Source: Eremophila alpestris peregrina (Eukaryota; Chordata; Aves; Passeriformes; Alaudidae). From it: a stretch of DNA of 64,000 nucleotides. Below are positions 1 through 11,159 of the stretch, one piece after another. The position numbers and the translations under genes were made by a program. The DNA lies in the NCBI GenBank assembly GCA_009792885.1, contig WMCF01000024.1, positions 10,413,995 through 10,477,994 on the forward strand, read 5' to 3'. The notes beneath the pieces were generated by a model. The model did not search any database and was not told where the DNA came from. It worked only from the letters and a program-made list of their open reading frames with translations. Position 1 is the first letter of the stretch. Each line of letters starts with the position of its first letter.

Positions 1-38
<38 letters not shown>
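1..38. repeat. A38 homopolymer at window edge
   Basis: The window opens with 38 consecutive A, followed to about position 90 by A-rich sequence broken only by C and a few T and G. The run may extend to the left beyond the window. It could be a retroposon tail or a simple homopolymer; the sequence to the left would be needed to tell. Confidence 0.95.
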
Positions 39-40
<2 letters not shown>

Positions 41-1400
41 CCACCAAACAAAAACTAACAAAACAAAAAAAACAACCCACACAGCTAAAACAAACACAGA
101 GCTGTGCAATTCCAAGTTGCTATTGTCTCTGTTCAGTGTTCAGGCCAGGTAATTGTCCAGCACACAACCTCATATCTCTGTGACTACATTTACAGATAAA
201 AAACCCTGTATAAGAAAGAATTCAATGCAGAGTTTACAGGATATCTCTATTTTCAGGGTTGACCAACCTATAAAATGCCATACCGTGTGTTTTCCACACC
301 TATTATTTAACACATTATAAAATGTTTTGAGAAGTGCAAATAGAATGCATAAGATGAGGTCTCTCTGCTTTGCAATTATCAGACAAATTCTGAAGCCTAT
401 TTTCCTTTTCTGAGGTGGAGGAAGCTTTGTATTTAATCTTTGACTCTCTTTGAGGGAAAGTCACTAATGGAAAGAATATTTTCCCAGGTGCACTAATTGC
501 AGTTATCTGCAGCTATGAAACTTTCTGGCAGTTCTGGTGATTTAAAGTACACAGAATCTATTGACACTCTTCAGGCTCTTGGCAGCCACGAGGCTTTCCT
601 GAGCTCATGCACAACCCTAACAACTCTGCTTGGAGCAACAGCCAAAAGTCTGATGGAGCCCTACCCAGGCTCATTCTCTGGTAGAGAAAGTGGAGGAGGA
701 AAAACACATCTGTGTTTTTTCTTGGACAATATAGCCCTGGTCCCAGAGTTTATTCACATTTATTACCTGTAAAGAGGCAAGGACAAATACATCTGGTATT
801 ATGAGTATTACCTGCTTTGCAATGCTCATACGTGCTCGTTTGGTAGCTCATACGTGACCCTGTCCTGCTGTGGTTCTGCACTTTAATCTCTGACACCCTT
901 TGCTTGCCCTCTGGCCCATTTAAATCCCACACTCACCTCCAGTTTTCCCTTTCACAATCTCCCTTGAGGCTCCTTAACAGCTCAGAGTATCAAAATTGGT
1001 GAGGAAAAAAACAGCTGCTATTTCCTCATCCTCCAACACTGCTCAGTTCTCCACACAGGGAACTAAGAAAACAAAATTCATTCTAATACATAACAGCACA
1101 TCCACTGCCTACAGTTGCAATATCTGCCAATATTGCAGATGGGAGTAGCATCACTCTCCCATCAAGCACAGGGAAGATATTTAAGGAGAGATGGCTCTGA
1201 ACTATGTTCTCAAGCCATCTATGAACATTTTAGAGTGCATTCCAAAGTACACAGGAGACTGTGGCCTCATTTGGAGCATAAGAGAAATACACAGCACATG
1301 GCTGGATCCAAATCCAGGCCTTCTCCAGGGAGGTTGGTATTAACCGACACAGTTCTTTGGGCATTATTTTACATTTCCAGAGCTGTGGCTAGTGACTATC
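39..1400. other. Non-coding stretch, no gene seen
   Basis: AT-rich unique sequence. Short open frames on both strands are not convincing: they have no recognisable domain, no consistent splice context and no codon pattern. The one structured item is an 11-bp direct repeat (GCTCATACGTG) at 824-834 and 846-856. Confidence 0.7.
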
Positions 1401-1505
1401 AAGAAATGGTTTGTGTTGGAAGGGACCTGTGAGGTCATCCAGTCCCAACCCCCTGCCACAGACAGGGACACCTTCCACTAAACCAGGTTGCTCAAAAACC
1501 ATCAG
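1401..1505 (-). mobile_element. CR1 LINE 3' fragment
   Basis: The plus strand reads as the reverse complement of the CR1 3' untranslated end: a GGTTTGTGTTGGAAGGGACC-type block, then GAGGTCATCCAGTCCCAACC, CCCTGCCACAGACAGGGACA and CCTTCCACTAAACCAGGTTG. This is the familiar order of the sauropsid CR1 3' end. Only about 105 bp remains, so the copy is severely 5'-truncated and its ATTCTATG-type tail has decayed. An open frame running through it is not a gene. Confidence 0.9.
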
Positions 1506-4500
1506 ACTGAGGAACTCCACATTCACAGATAATTATTTTGCTTCATTCATAGCCTCCTGGAGAGAGACAAATCTTTTTTGGGCTTTCTTGGAAGCAAATC
1601 CAGCAGAGTCCACAGTGATGTTGAAGTTTTCTGCTCTCCATGTTCTGTGTACAGAACTAATGCATTTGGAGTCAAAGAAAATACTTCAAATATATCACTG
1701 AACATGCTGCTAAGACTAGAAACTTCTGTCTGAATGGATTGCTTGTTTTTAGAAACTGTGCCAAATTGATTTCTTTAAATAAAGGTTTATTTTAAAGGAG
1801 GTCCTGTTCTGTTCATTGAGAGTAAACCCTTTTGGTAACAGCCTGTCTTTTGCAGTTAATTGCTGCTTGTCTCCTTGGATATCATCATTTGCATAATTGT
1901 GATTCTTTTCAATAAAAAGGGATTATATCATCTTGGAGAAGCAAACATCATAAAATTTAAATTTACATGAAATTAAAGGAATAAGTGCTCCATGGTAGCA
2001 GTGCTATTAACTTGCACCAAAAAATAAAGTCTTTAATATTATAAAGTCAACGTATTTACAGAAAATCACTTAGACTATGCTGCTTCTCAAATGTCATGCA
2101 AAATTAAAACATCAGACCATACTTTGAAGCAACGCTACTGAAATAAATATTAATGCCAACTTTAAGTGTTTGTAATAAGGACACAAGGTGCTCCTGAGGC
2201 CAGTTTTGTCTCTCTGAAATGGAAAATTTGTAACCCTTGTAAGTGAAAAATAAGCAGTTGGATTGCAACTTTATAAATAAGAGTCAATTTTGAAGTATAT
2301 GTCAAAGTTTTTCATGTTTTCCACTAGACACATTTGCCTAACCCATGGCTGCACAAAAGAACTGCAACATGTGCCAGTGAGACTCTGAGGTTACAGCAGA
2401 GTTTTTCCTGCCAGGGTAACCAGACCGTTTGTTCCTTTCTTTTTTTTATGTATGGATTAATTAATTGTGTTTGTTCTCATTGCCACTAAAGCTGGAATTT
2501 GCCAAGAGCCTGTGGCAGGCTAATCTAATTAAGAAAGTGCTTTGTAAGCTGAAGAACAAAACCAAATCAGTTCAAAGGTCTGACACTGACAAGTAACCAA
2601 CATGGATTGTCTAACATTGTCAGTGTATTCTTAGAGCTCTTTCACAGCATACTGTAGCACATTTAATACTCTAAGTATTTAATTAGGCCAAACTATGGCT
2701 TAAAAACAAAAAAACAACTGCTCACACCTCCCTTTCCACCTTGCACTATGCAACATCCAACAAAGTTTCTACTTTCTGTCAAGTCAGATATGGTTTTGGT
2801 ACTCCAGAGAGTTTATTTCCATCAAATCCCAAAGACAGCTTGGACTGTCATTCATATCTGCAAGCTCAAATCAGCCAGTATGGAAACAGAGCTATGGAAT
2901 GGAACACAGAACTCAGCACAACCTGGAAAAAATAAACTTTCAGTTGCTGAGGTAAGATAATGGAGACACAACACAAGACGTAATACATATTAAAAAAGCC
3001 CCAAACACTTTGAGAATGAAGCAGCTTCTTTGAAGGTCATAAAACTCACTGGTCCAGCTTGATAACAATACTTTTCCTTTACCCTGTTTATAGTTTTAAA
3101 GGCCTGACAGACAAATCATCAAGCTAAATAATCCAGATGTCATCTTGGTCTGAGGGTGAATTGATTGCAGCCTGTTGCCTCAGCACAAGCAGCTCCTCAG
3201 CTTGGCACAGTGAGCAACACAAGTTCTCCCTTGGAAAAAACTATGGGCCACATATCAAGGAGCCCTTGCCTTCTGGAATATTTTCTTAGCTGAAAACTGT
3301 TAAGGAAGATAAAATGGCTGAGCCTGTGGGGCCAACCCCCAGTGCCGTGTTTTAGTTGGTTCCCCAAATGCCAAATGTTTTTAACCCAGCAGATGAGAAC
3401 ATCCCTGCCTACCCTTCTCTGCCACGTCTGCTGGGAGGGTTTGGGAACCCGTGGATTGATGTTCACAACAAAGCAAACAATTTTGTCACAATTCAGGGTA
3501 CACACTGAAGAAGATATCCAGAACAATAAAAAATAACTGTATTTATTTTAGGCACGGATCTTGGCTGACATAGCTGGCTGGGAATACAGACAATGCAGAA
3601 AATCAGCCCTCATGTGCTTTGTATTCTCCTTTCTCTTTGCAGCCAAATATGCTAAATGTTCATGCACAAAAATAAGCATTGAGGGAAAAAACAGTAACTA
3701 AATGTTGGGTTGGGAGACATTCAAGACAAAAAAAAAAAATCTAGTTCCACAATGAAAAAAGCACTGGAAGACTTCCTGTGCAAAGAAACACCTTGCAAAG
3801 TGCAATGGCAGAAACACAAATGAACAGCAACTTCATAAGTGTCCTACTTTCAGTTAAGTATGACATATGGGATATAAGCACAATAAAATAATTTCGGAGA
3901 AACAAAAACATATTTGACAAAGCCAAATAAGGACAAGGAAATAACAGGCTTCGACACCTTGAGATAAGAAAGTATTTGCAAGTTTGGAAGATTGGTTTCA
4001 GACAAAAAGCAACAAATTTATATTATTCCTTATGTTGCATTGGACCCCTGGATGGCAACTACATTTATGAAATAATATTATACAGTATGTTGAAAGTGCT
4101 GGATGAAAGTTAATGGCCATGGACATCAATTCTGCAACTGTCCAACACAGCCTTGCAGCCTCTAATTTTGTGTGGGAATGTGGTAATACAGGAGATTTTG
4201 TATAAAACTTACCTGCCATAAAATATACATTATATGTATCCTGTGGCTTTAGAAATAAAATCTGGGGGACAAATTTGGGTTTAATTTACTGACTTCACAA
4301 TTACTCTGTTAAAAATAGTTTTATCTTTAAAAGTCTTGGGATGTTGTGCTAATGTCAGTAAATAGGGTTTGGTGGTTTTTTTTTGGTTTTTGGTTTTTTT
4401 TGCAACTAGAGAGGAAAACAACTCCCATCACTGCAAACTGAAGTGTTTTACCTAACTTAATCTGGAGGGTGGTAGAGGAAGAATAAATAAATGGACAAAA

Positions 4501-5299
4501 CTCCCAGCCAGGTGACAAACAAAACAACAAAACCACATTCTCTGGTGAAGTACAACTTCATCTCCTCTCTGTAGTAACCTGGTACAATCTGTGGCAGAGC
4601 TGGAAAAGATACAAGACTGTCTGCTCTGCTCCCAGAAGGCGGAGGCCCAGAAATGGAACAATTCCTCCTAGAAGTGAAAGGACAGTGAGTGCTGAGCTGA
4701 AGTTACACCTACACAAGCAATTGTGCACAGCTCACTGTGCTCAGCAGGAGCGGCTGTGCCTTGTGCTGAGACGTGAGAATAGAATTAACATTTGGGATTA
4801 GAACCAGGGAAGGGATAGTCATGACAAAACCACTGGCACCAGAACTCTCTGAGGGCCCAGGTGCTCCAGTCTCATCTAGATTTTCCCCAGCAAACAGTTC
4901 TTCTGGGGTGACTGTCTTGCTTTTGAGTACAGATGGTTGGAATTAAAATAGTTATAGCAGTTCATTAACATTTTGAGGATGGCTGCCTTCAGTATGTCAT
5001 TTCTGTCTGGACTCTGTCTTTTGCCAAGCAGGGATCTCCTACTTACCAACCCCAACAAACACTTCCCAAGTGGTCAATGGCAGGATCTGCTGTGGCATTG
5101 CTCAGTTACGTCCCCCTGTCTCAGACTGGGAGATACAGCACAAAAATAACCCTTGAAAACCACATAAATAGCTGTGATCTCCTAAAGTTTTGTGTCAAAG
5201 TGCTTGTGCAAAACAGCTTCAGCAACTGGAACTGCAAATTATAATGTAATTATAATGTAATAATGCATTAGGGTATGATACAGAATGGGATAGATGGAG
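1506..5299. other. Non-coding stretch, no gene seen
   Basis: AT-rich unique sequence with many short A or T runs. A 109-codon minus-strand frame at 3197-3526 and a 70-codon plus frame at 2748-2960, which ends near a donor-like AG/GTAAG, match nothing I recognise. At 4682-4746 two 8-bp arms are arranged so that they could form a pseudoknot (see findings). Confidence 0.65.
4367..4402. repeat. T-rich (TTTTTGG)-type low complexity
   Basis: A run of T broken by paired G in an irregular TTTTTGG pattern. It resembles the T/G tract at 41668-41709 and is the complement of the A/C-rich tracts elsewhere in the window. Confidence 0.85.
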
Positions 5300-5665
5300 A
5301 TCACAGAATCATGGAGCAGTTTGGGTTGGAAGGGATGTTAAAGGTCATCTCCTTTCAAACCCTGGGATATTGATAGGGACATATTCCACTATCCCGGGTT
5401 GCTCCAAGCCCCATCCAGCCTGGCCTTGGACACTTCCAGGGATGCAAGGGCTGCCACAGCTTCTCCAGGAAATCCATTCCAGGGCCTCCCCACCTTCACA
5501 GGGAAGAATTTTTCCTTAATATCCAATCTAAACCTACTATCCTTCAGCTCAGAGCCATCCCCCCTTTATCCAAACATCTGACACTCCAGATCCTTGTCCA
5601 AAGGCCCTTCCAGCTCTCTGTAGCCCCTTTAGGTAATGAAATGGGGTCTAAGGATGTTTTAATCT
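5300..5665 (-). mobile_element. CR1 LINE 3' fragment
   Basis: This is a good CR1 match in reverse orientation. From low to high coordinate it shows the tail remnant (CACAGAATCATGG), TTTGGGTTGGAAGGGATG, AAGGTCATCTCC, GTTGCTCCAAGCCCCATCCA, GCCTGGCCTTGGACACTTCC, CATTCCAGGGCCTCCCCACC, a TTTTTCCTTAATATCCAATC block and a CTGTAGCCCCTTTAGG block. Similarity fades after about 5640 and the end is approximate. The element is 5'-truncated and contains no usable reverse-transcriptase frame. Short frames at 5399-5581 (+) and 5544-5783 (-) are by-products of it. Confidence 0.95.
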
Positions 5666-5950
5666 TAAAAGAACCATCTTGCTTCAACTTCAAATAATTG
5701 CTTAGTGCACATTCAGCCCAAACTGGCCTCTGTGACCAACTCCTGCTGGCAACCCAAATCAGAAATAAAATATGTGTCCCCATGCATTTTGCTGGATGGT
5801 TTTGGGCAACACAACCATTATCAACCAGTCATTTTTTCCTAGAAGAAGAGCTCTATCATCAGTATCCAAAATATGTTATGAGTGGAGAAATTATAAATGT
5901 TTTGTTATGGCACCCTGAAGAACATATAGCCACTGGATCAATTTTTTCCT

Positions 5951-6085
5951 AAAAAAAAAAAAAAATCCCAACAAACAAAACAAAGACTAAACCCAAAACT
6001 AATCAAACAAACAAAAATAACACAAAGAAAAATCCAACCAAACTACCACAAAAAAAAAAAAAAAAAACAACACCAAACCCAAAAG
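5951..6085. repeat. A-rich / A-C low-complexity tract
   Basis: The tract starts with 15 A and ends with a longer A-run near 6051-6067. Between them lies sequence built almost only from A and C (CAAACAAAACAAAG-like). It could be a degraded poly(A) tail or a slippage-expanded tract. No retroposon body was recognised upstream. Confidence 0.85.
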
Positions 6086-6942
6086 TTCCCCAAACCCTTG
6101 AACACCAAAAACAGGGTAATTTTTCTGGAGTTACAAACATCCCTGGCATATTGCTACTCTTTAGTCCAGATTCGCAAGCTTATGCAAAATATGTGCATTA
6201 CACCCGATGTGTGATTTTAAATCTGGATTAAATAGCTATTAAGAGATAAGAATCAATGTAGAGCATTCAAATGCACAGCAAGCCCATTATTGCACACAGG
6301 CACCACAGACTGCAAAGGAGCTCTGTCACCTTCACAACTCCTAACAAGTTAAATGCAAGTTATTGCTGCCACCAACAGGATGTTCCTCAGCATATTTTAG
6401 CTTAATAGGTTCTTCAAATTTGCCTTCCTGTACAAACACCTGTATGCTTGTAAGGCTTATGTGATATGAAACTCACAATCAGCACTGAAAAAGCTGCTAA
6501 GCAGTGAATTCCATGTTTCCAATTAAATCTGGGAAGTGCACTCCAATCTCTCCTTGCAAAAGCAAGCTTACAGAGAACAAGAGTATTGTCATAGGTTCTA
6601 TTCAATCACTGTGAAAATGAACCCAGACAAAATCCCCACCCAAACAGCCCTGAGGAAGTGAAGACAGGCTGTAAAATGGATGAAGGGTTCAATCTGGTGA
6701 GTGCCACAGAGAGCAGCAATGACACAATCTGAATTTCTACAAGAGCAACAGAGTCTCTACAGATAACATAACTGTGATACAGCCATGCCAACTGAAAAGA
6801 AAGCAAAATTTGGGCTGAAAAATTTTGCTAGTGTTGACAAGTTCATCCTTTTCATAGTGTCCTGTTTGATCTGGCCTTGTTCTGCACACTCAAAATGAGA
6901 GTGGAGAAATTAAAGAGAAGGAACAGTGACATTTCATGAGGT

Positions 6943-6956
6943 AGAGAGAGAGAGAG
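6943..6956. repeat. (AG)7 microsatellite
   Basis: Seven uninterrupted AG units in otherwise unique sequence. Confidence 0.9.
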
Positions 6957-7431
6957 GCTTCACCAGTGACACTGTCCAAGATTTGGAGGAGGTGGTTTCA
7001 ATAAAAGCTGAAAAAAGACCTAAAAAAAAAAAAAGGAAAAGAAAAAAATAGAAAGGTCTTTACAGCTGCTGTGATATACTGATAAGTATCAGGCAGATGA
7101 TAGCAAAATTATTGTATGTAACAACAAAGCTTTGACAAGACTAGCAGATTTATAAACAAATCAATTCTAATCTGCTGAAAGGTCATCTCTCCATTAAGAC
7201 TGAATAGGAATGAGATTAAATTACATGGTTGGCTACAGATATCTACAACAGGGCACCAAACAGGGTACAAAAATGATGCAGAGTTATTCTCCATGGCTTT
7301 GCTCACGAAACACTCACGTGAGGCTGGCTCACCATGGTATATGAGGCCAAGTTTGAGGTAAATCTTTAACGCTTAAAATGGAAAATCTGACTAGAAATAC
7401 TGCAGTGATAGTTAACTCTCTTAATATACAT

Positions 7432-7453
7432 TATATTATATATATATATTATA
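7432..7453. repeat. (TA)n microsatellite
   Basis: Alternating T and A with two small interruptions, in an AT-only neighbourhood. Confidence 0.85.
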
Positions 7454-10055
7454 GGAAATAAATATTTATCTCCTATAAATTAGGTCTCGCTTCTGAATCC
7501 TGCAAGGGCAAGATTCAGCTGTAGTGTATCATTCTCTGTTGTTTTTCTTCTCTCTAAATTTTACCTGAAAAAGATCTTTCATGAATTTCTGGTTTAAAAA
7601 AGGAGACTGATAACACAATCTATGAGCTAGAAACAGAAGCAAGGGTTGTTGATATTCAGCTGTACTGGAGAGGAGAGAAAAGAAGCAGGGAAGGGACAGA
7701 ACAATCTTTGCCATCTGCACTCCCAAGAAAAGGTGTGCCTTACCCAAAAATTATGAAGAGAATTTGTTGGAATTTTTAAAATATATTTTTAATGTCTCCT
7801 TTAAACCTGTCATTATATACTTCAGCTTAATTAGCTTATACTGGCACCTATTGGTAGAAAATACAGTCTGCATCACCATTATCAGTTATTGCTTGTTCTT
7901 TAATCAGCTGCAGAAAACCTGCTTGTGGTAATTATAAGTGTACACCCTTCCCTTTTTATTAAGATTATGATTTCTATTGTTTTAATTGTGTGATGGGACA
8001 GAAATCAATGACAAAACCAGACTCTGAGGGGAAGCAGAGCATGCCTGAATCTTAGCAAGCAAACCACCATTTACAGCAACTGTAGAGGAGGTAAATGATA
8101 ATTACTCTTTGAATGGTACTTAACTAGAATAATAATGCTACAAAAAAACACCTAAAACAAATTAATAATTCAAAAATAAAATAATATTTATGAACACTGT
8201 TCCTGTATGGGTCCTGTGTGGAGATTATTTTGTAATTTTCTTTTTTTTTTGCCTGTTTGATTACTGATCTAACTAGTTATTCAGAAGGCCGAAAACTCAG
8301 TTCTTCAATAGTAATTTATTTAGTAGATTATATCAGAAAGTTAAAATAATACCTATAGCTGTCCTCTGTGTGCACACTTCTCAGCACTGGAAGTATACCA
8401 CCTCCAAATGTAAGTCCTGATTGGGTGACTGTTTTTTCCCCCTTAGGGGTGTAACAACTTTTGAGATAAATAAAAATTACAGAAATTTTGAATCCTATTA
8501 CTTTGCAGTTTTGTAACAGCTATTTCTTCCCATTCCCAGAGACCATTTTTTACCTCCTAGAATTTTGGCTGCCCTGAAGGTCAGTACTCAGTAATTTTGT
8601 TGTGAAAGTACTGGTTTCTTGTGTATTTTACAATTTCATCAGTAGCTTCTGGCTCCTGCTCCAGAGGAGTGCTGGTGTCCCATCCATCTTTATATCTGTC
8701 AGACCAACAAAGCTGTCTTTAATATTTAAAACTAATTTTGGATTTTTCTTATTTAGGCAACTGAATTTTACCATTGATATCCAGAATAGACTGACACAGT
8801 TGCTTCTATTGTCAATCCAATGAATTGCTAATATGAATAAAGAAATTGATGCAACCCCTTGAAGTTTCACAAAAATGTATTCTGTAACTGCTGTTATTTC
8901 TCCTTTTCTGTTGCCCATTCTTCAACTGGATCATTAATCAAATTGAATGGCTATCTTGAACATTAAAGCAATTATTGTATTTCTATAATGAATTTAGCCA
9001 GTTTTCAGATGTTGGTTGTATCCATTACACAGGGGCTGGAATAGAGATACCCAGCAAAGCCACAAAAGAAAAAAAAAAAATCAAGCCTGAAATGCTTGAA
9101 GTATTTTTATTGAGCAGTCCTGGCCAGTTCCAGCAATAAAATGAAGTGCAGGGAAGGAACACAGTGCCTACCAGACACTGTGACCATATCTTCTTTCACT
9201 TGGAGCTCTGTAAAGGTGCCCTAAGCACACATCTTTATGGCATTGTGGTTGTGATTTCATTTCACATCATAAGCTGCTATCAACACAGCCTTGTCATTGT
9301 AATTTGTCACACACACAGGAGCGTGAGTTTTCTCTATCTCACTGAAATTTTTATCTCACCAGTCACAATCACAGGCTGCTAGTTTAAAGCAGGGCTCTCA
9401 GACATTATGAGAAGATGAAATCACAAAAGATAACATTAATAGACATTGCCACCACCACAGAGACAAATACTGTGGCTTTCCTGGAGCTTATGAAATCATT
9501 GCTAATAGGGTACAACAGCCATGTACATGTGTGTGAGTGGGAAATGAGCAGCCACTTACAACATTCCCAAAATTTAAATTAAACTGATCCAATGCTGTTT
9601 GTGTGAAATACAAAATTTGTCTTGTTGGAATTTTTGTTCATGATAATTTTAATATCTCCTCTTTTCTCCACTTCCTCCCCACAGGAAATCTCAGGGAATG
9701 TGTTGGGGATTTTTTTGATTTTTTTTTTTTTTCATTTCTCAGCTGTTGAATTCCTCGCTTTTTTTTTCTTTTCTCCATGATTCAGATTTGCTCTGATAAT
9801 TCTCTGTTTTACTCTGGATCATAAAAGTCACAACCCTTAAGCCAAAGACTTTGAGTCATTGGAGGAGTAGTTCAATGACAGTGTTCGGCCTAAACTGGAA
9901 CACATGAAGAATTCCCAAGAAAAATAGCTTTCTGTATTTGGGGCTGTGAAATTCCTGCTCTATTGCTACTACTGGGTACTCACCTGATTATCCATTTCTG
10001 AACAGTTATCTTGTCAGGGATCTGTTCTTACCTTTACAACTGCTACGTGAGACTG

Positions 10056-10085
10056 TTTTTGCACTTGGATCTCAAAGTGCAAAAA
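10056..10085. repeat. Perfect 11-bp inverted repeat
   Basis: TTTTTGCACTT at 10056-10066 pairs with AAGTGCAAAAA at 10075-10085 across an 8-base loop. If transcribed it would fold as a short hairpin. The stem is too short for a typical pre-miRNA. Confidence 0.85.
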
Positions 10086-10592
10086 TCTCTGTTTATTGAG
10101 TTTTACTAATCTAAAATCAGCAATCCCACCCATGCCTCATTTACTTGTTCCTAAATTTTTCTGGTTTAGAGTTAAAAGCTGGACAACTTCAAAAGTGTAA
10201 CTTCTAAAGGACTAAACATTTAGAAATTCGTTGCTATCTACTTCTCATTAGTTCCCAGGTATTATTCTGGCATTGACTGAAACATCAAAGTTTTCCATAA
10301 AGCACTTTAAAACAGCACCCTAAATCATGTAAAATTGAAATCCTCACCTTGGGTCAACACGTCACAAGTAGAAGGGCATAGAGACAGAAGACAAGGAGCT
10401 GGTAATTTCTGTTGCGTGAGTGAATCTGGAAACAATTATGCACGGCTTGCATTGTCTTCTTTTTATTAATTTTGTTCCAAAATCCTTCATTAAAAATTGG
10501 TCAACAAATTGGTTATTTTCATTTGAGCAACTTACTCTTCAAACATTAAATTATCTTGATTATAAATACAAACCATCCAGTTTCATTTTCTC

Positions 10593-10598
<6 letters not shown>

Positions 10599-10645
<47 letters not shown>
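10599..10645. repeat. T28-A19 self-complementary homopolymer junction
   Basis: Twenty-eight T are followed directly by 19 A, giving a perfect inverted repeat of at least 19 bp with no loop. Such a tract can extrude as a cruciform and is prone to replication slippage and sequencing error, so its exact length is uncertain. Confidence 0.9.
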
Positions 10646-10647
<2 letters not shown>

Positions 10648-11140
10648 TATTCTAAACATATTGGAAAAAAACCTACTGCCTAAAATATGCTGTATGTGCA
10701 TTATTGGGCCACTGTTTGTACTACACCACACCAAAATGGCAGGGAAGGCAGTACCTCACCCTGCTGCTGAAGCCAACTGGCTTCACTCTGCGATCTGAGA
10801 CAAGTTTATTATGTCAAGAAAGTCAGATATGACTTCCCTGCCCCTAGCAAATGCCTTGTGATCTCATGTATCCAGTAACAACCACCAGCACTTTGAGCAG
10901 AACTCTACAGTAACAAAATGTTTTCATATTTTCTTGTAAATGACAGTTCAAAAGATCCACACCTTTGCAGAGTTACACCTAATGAAGTACTTTAAAAAAA
11001 AAAGAAAAAAAAAAGCCAACCAAAAAACCTGAAACCAGTTTACTACACAGGCACTTGATTTGTCACAGTCTGAAGCTTCCTATTAAAATATTCTTCACAA
11101 AGGCATCAAATTAGCAGTAGAGCTTCTGAAGGTTTGGAAC

Positions 11141-11159
11141 TTTTTTTTTTTTTTTTTTT
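11141..11159. repeat. T19 homopolymer
   Basis: Nineteen consecutive T following GGTTTGGAAC. No retroposon body was recognised next to it. Confidence 0.95.

Larger units (their letters stand above)
5666..10055. other. Non-coding stretch, no gene seen
   Basis: Unique AT-rich DNA with low-complexity patches (listed separately). No exon, RNA gene or transposon is recognised. Open frames are all below 100 codons, and several overlap on opposite strands, as at 8602-8918, which is expected of random AT-rich sequence. Confidence 0.65.

Noticed and set aside
2748..2960. 70-codon frame ending near a donor-like AG/GTAAG at about 2951
   Set aside because: No convincing acceptor upstream and no recognisable protein. 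Single donor-like words are common.
3197..3526. 109-codon minus frame
   Set aside because: Unrecognised product, and a second frame on the opposite strand covers part of it. No splice evidence.
7765..9670. Similar TGTTGGAATTTTT...ATCTCCT-type words near 7769 and 9625
   Set aside because: The similarity does not extend beyond about 40 AT-rich bases with gaps, so chance is the simpler explanation.
10420..10798. Frames with long F and K runs
   Set aside because: Produced by reading the T28/A19 tract.
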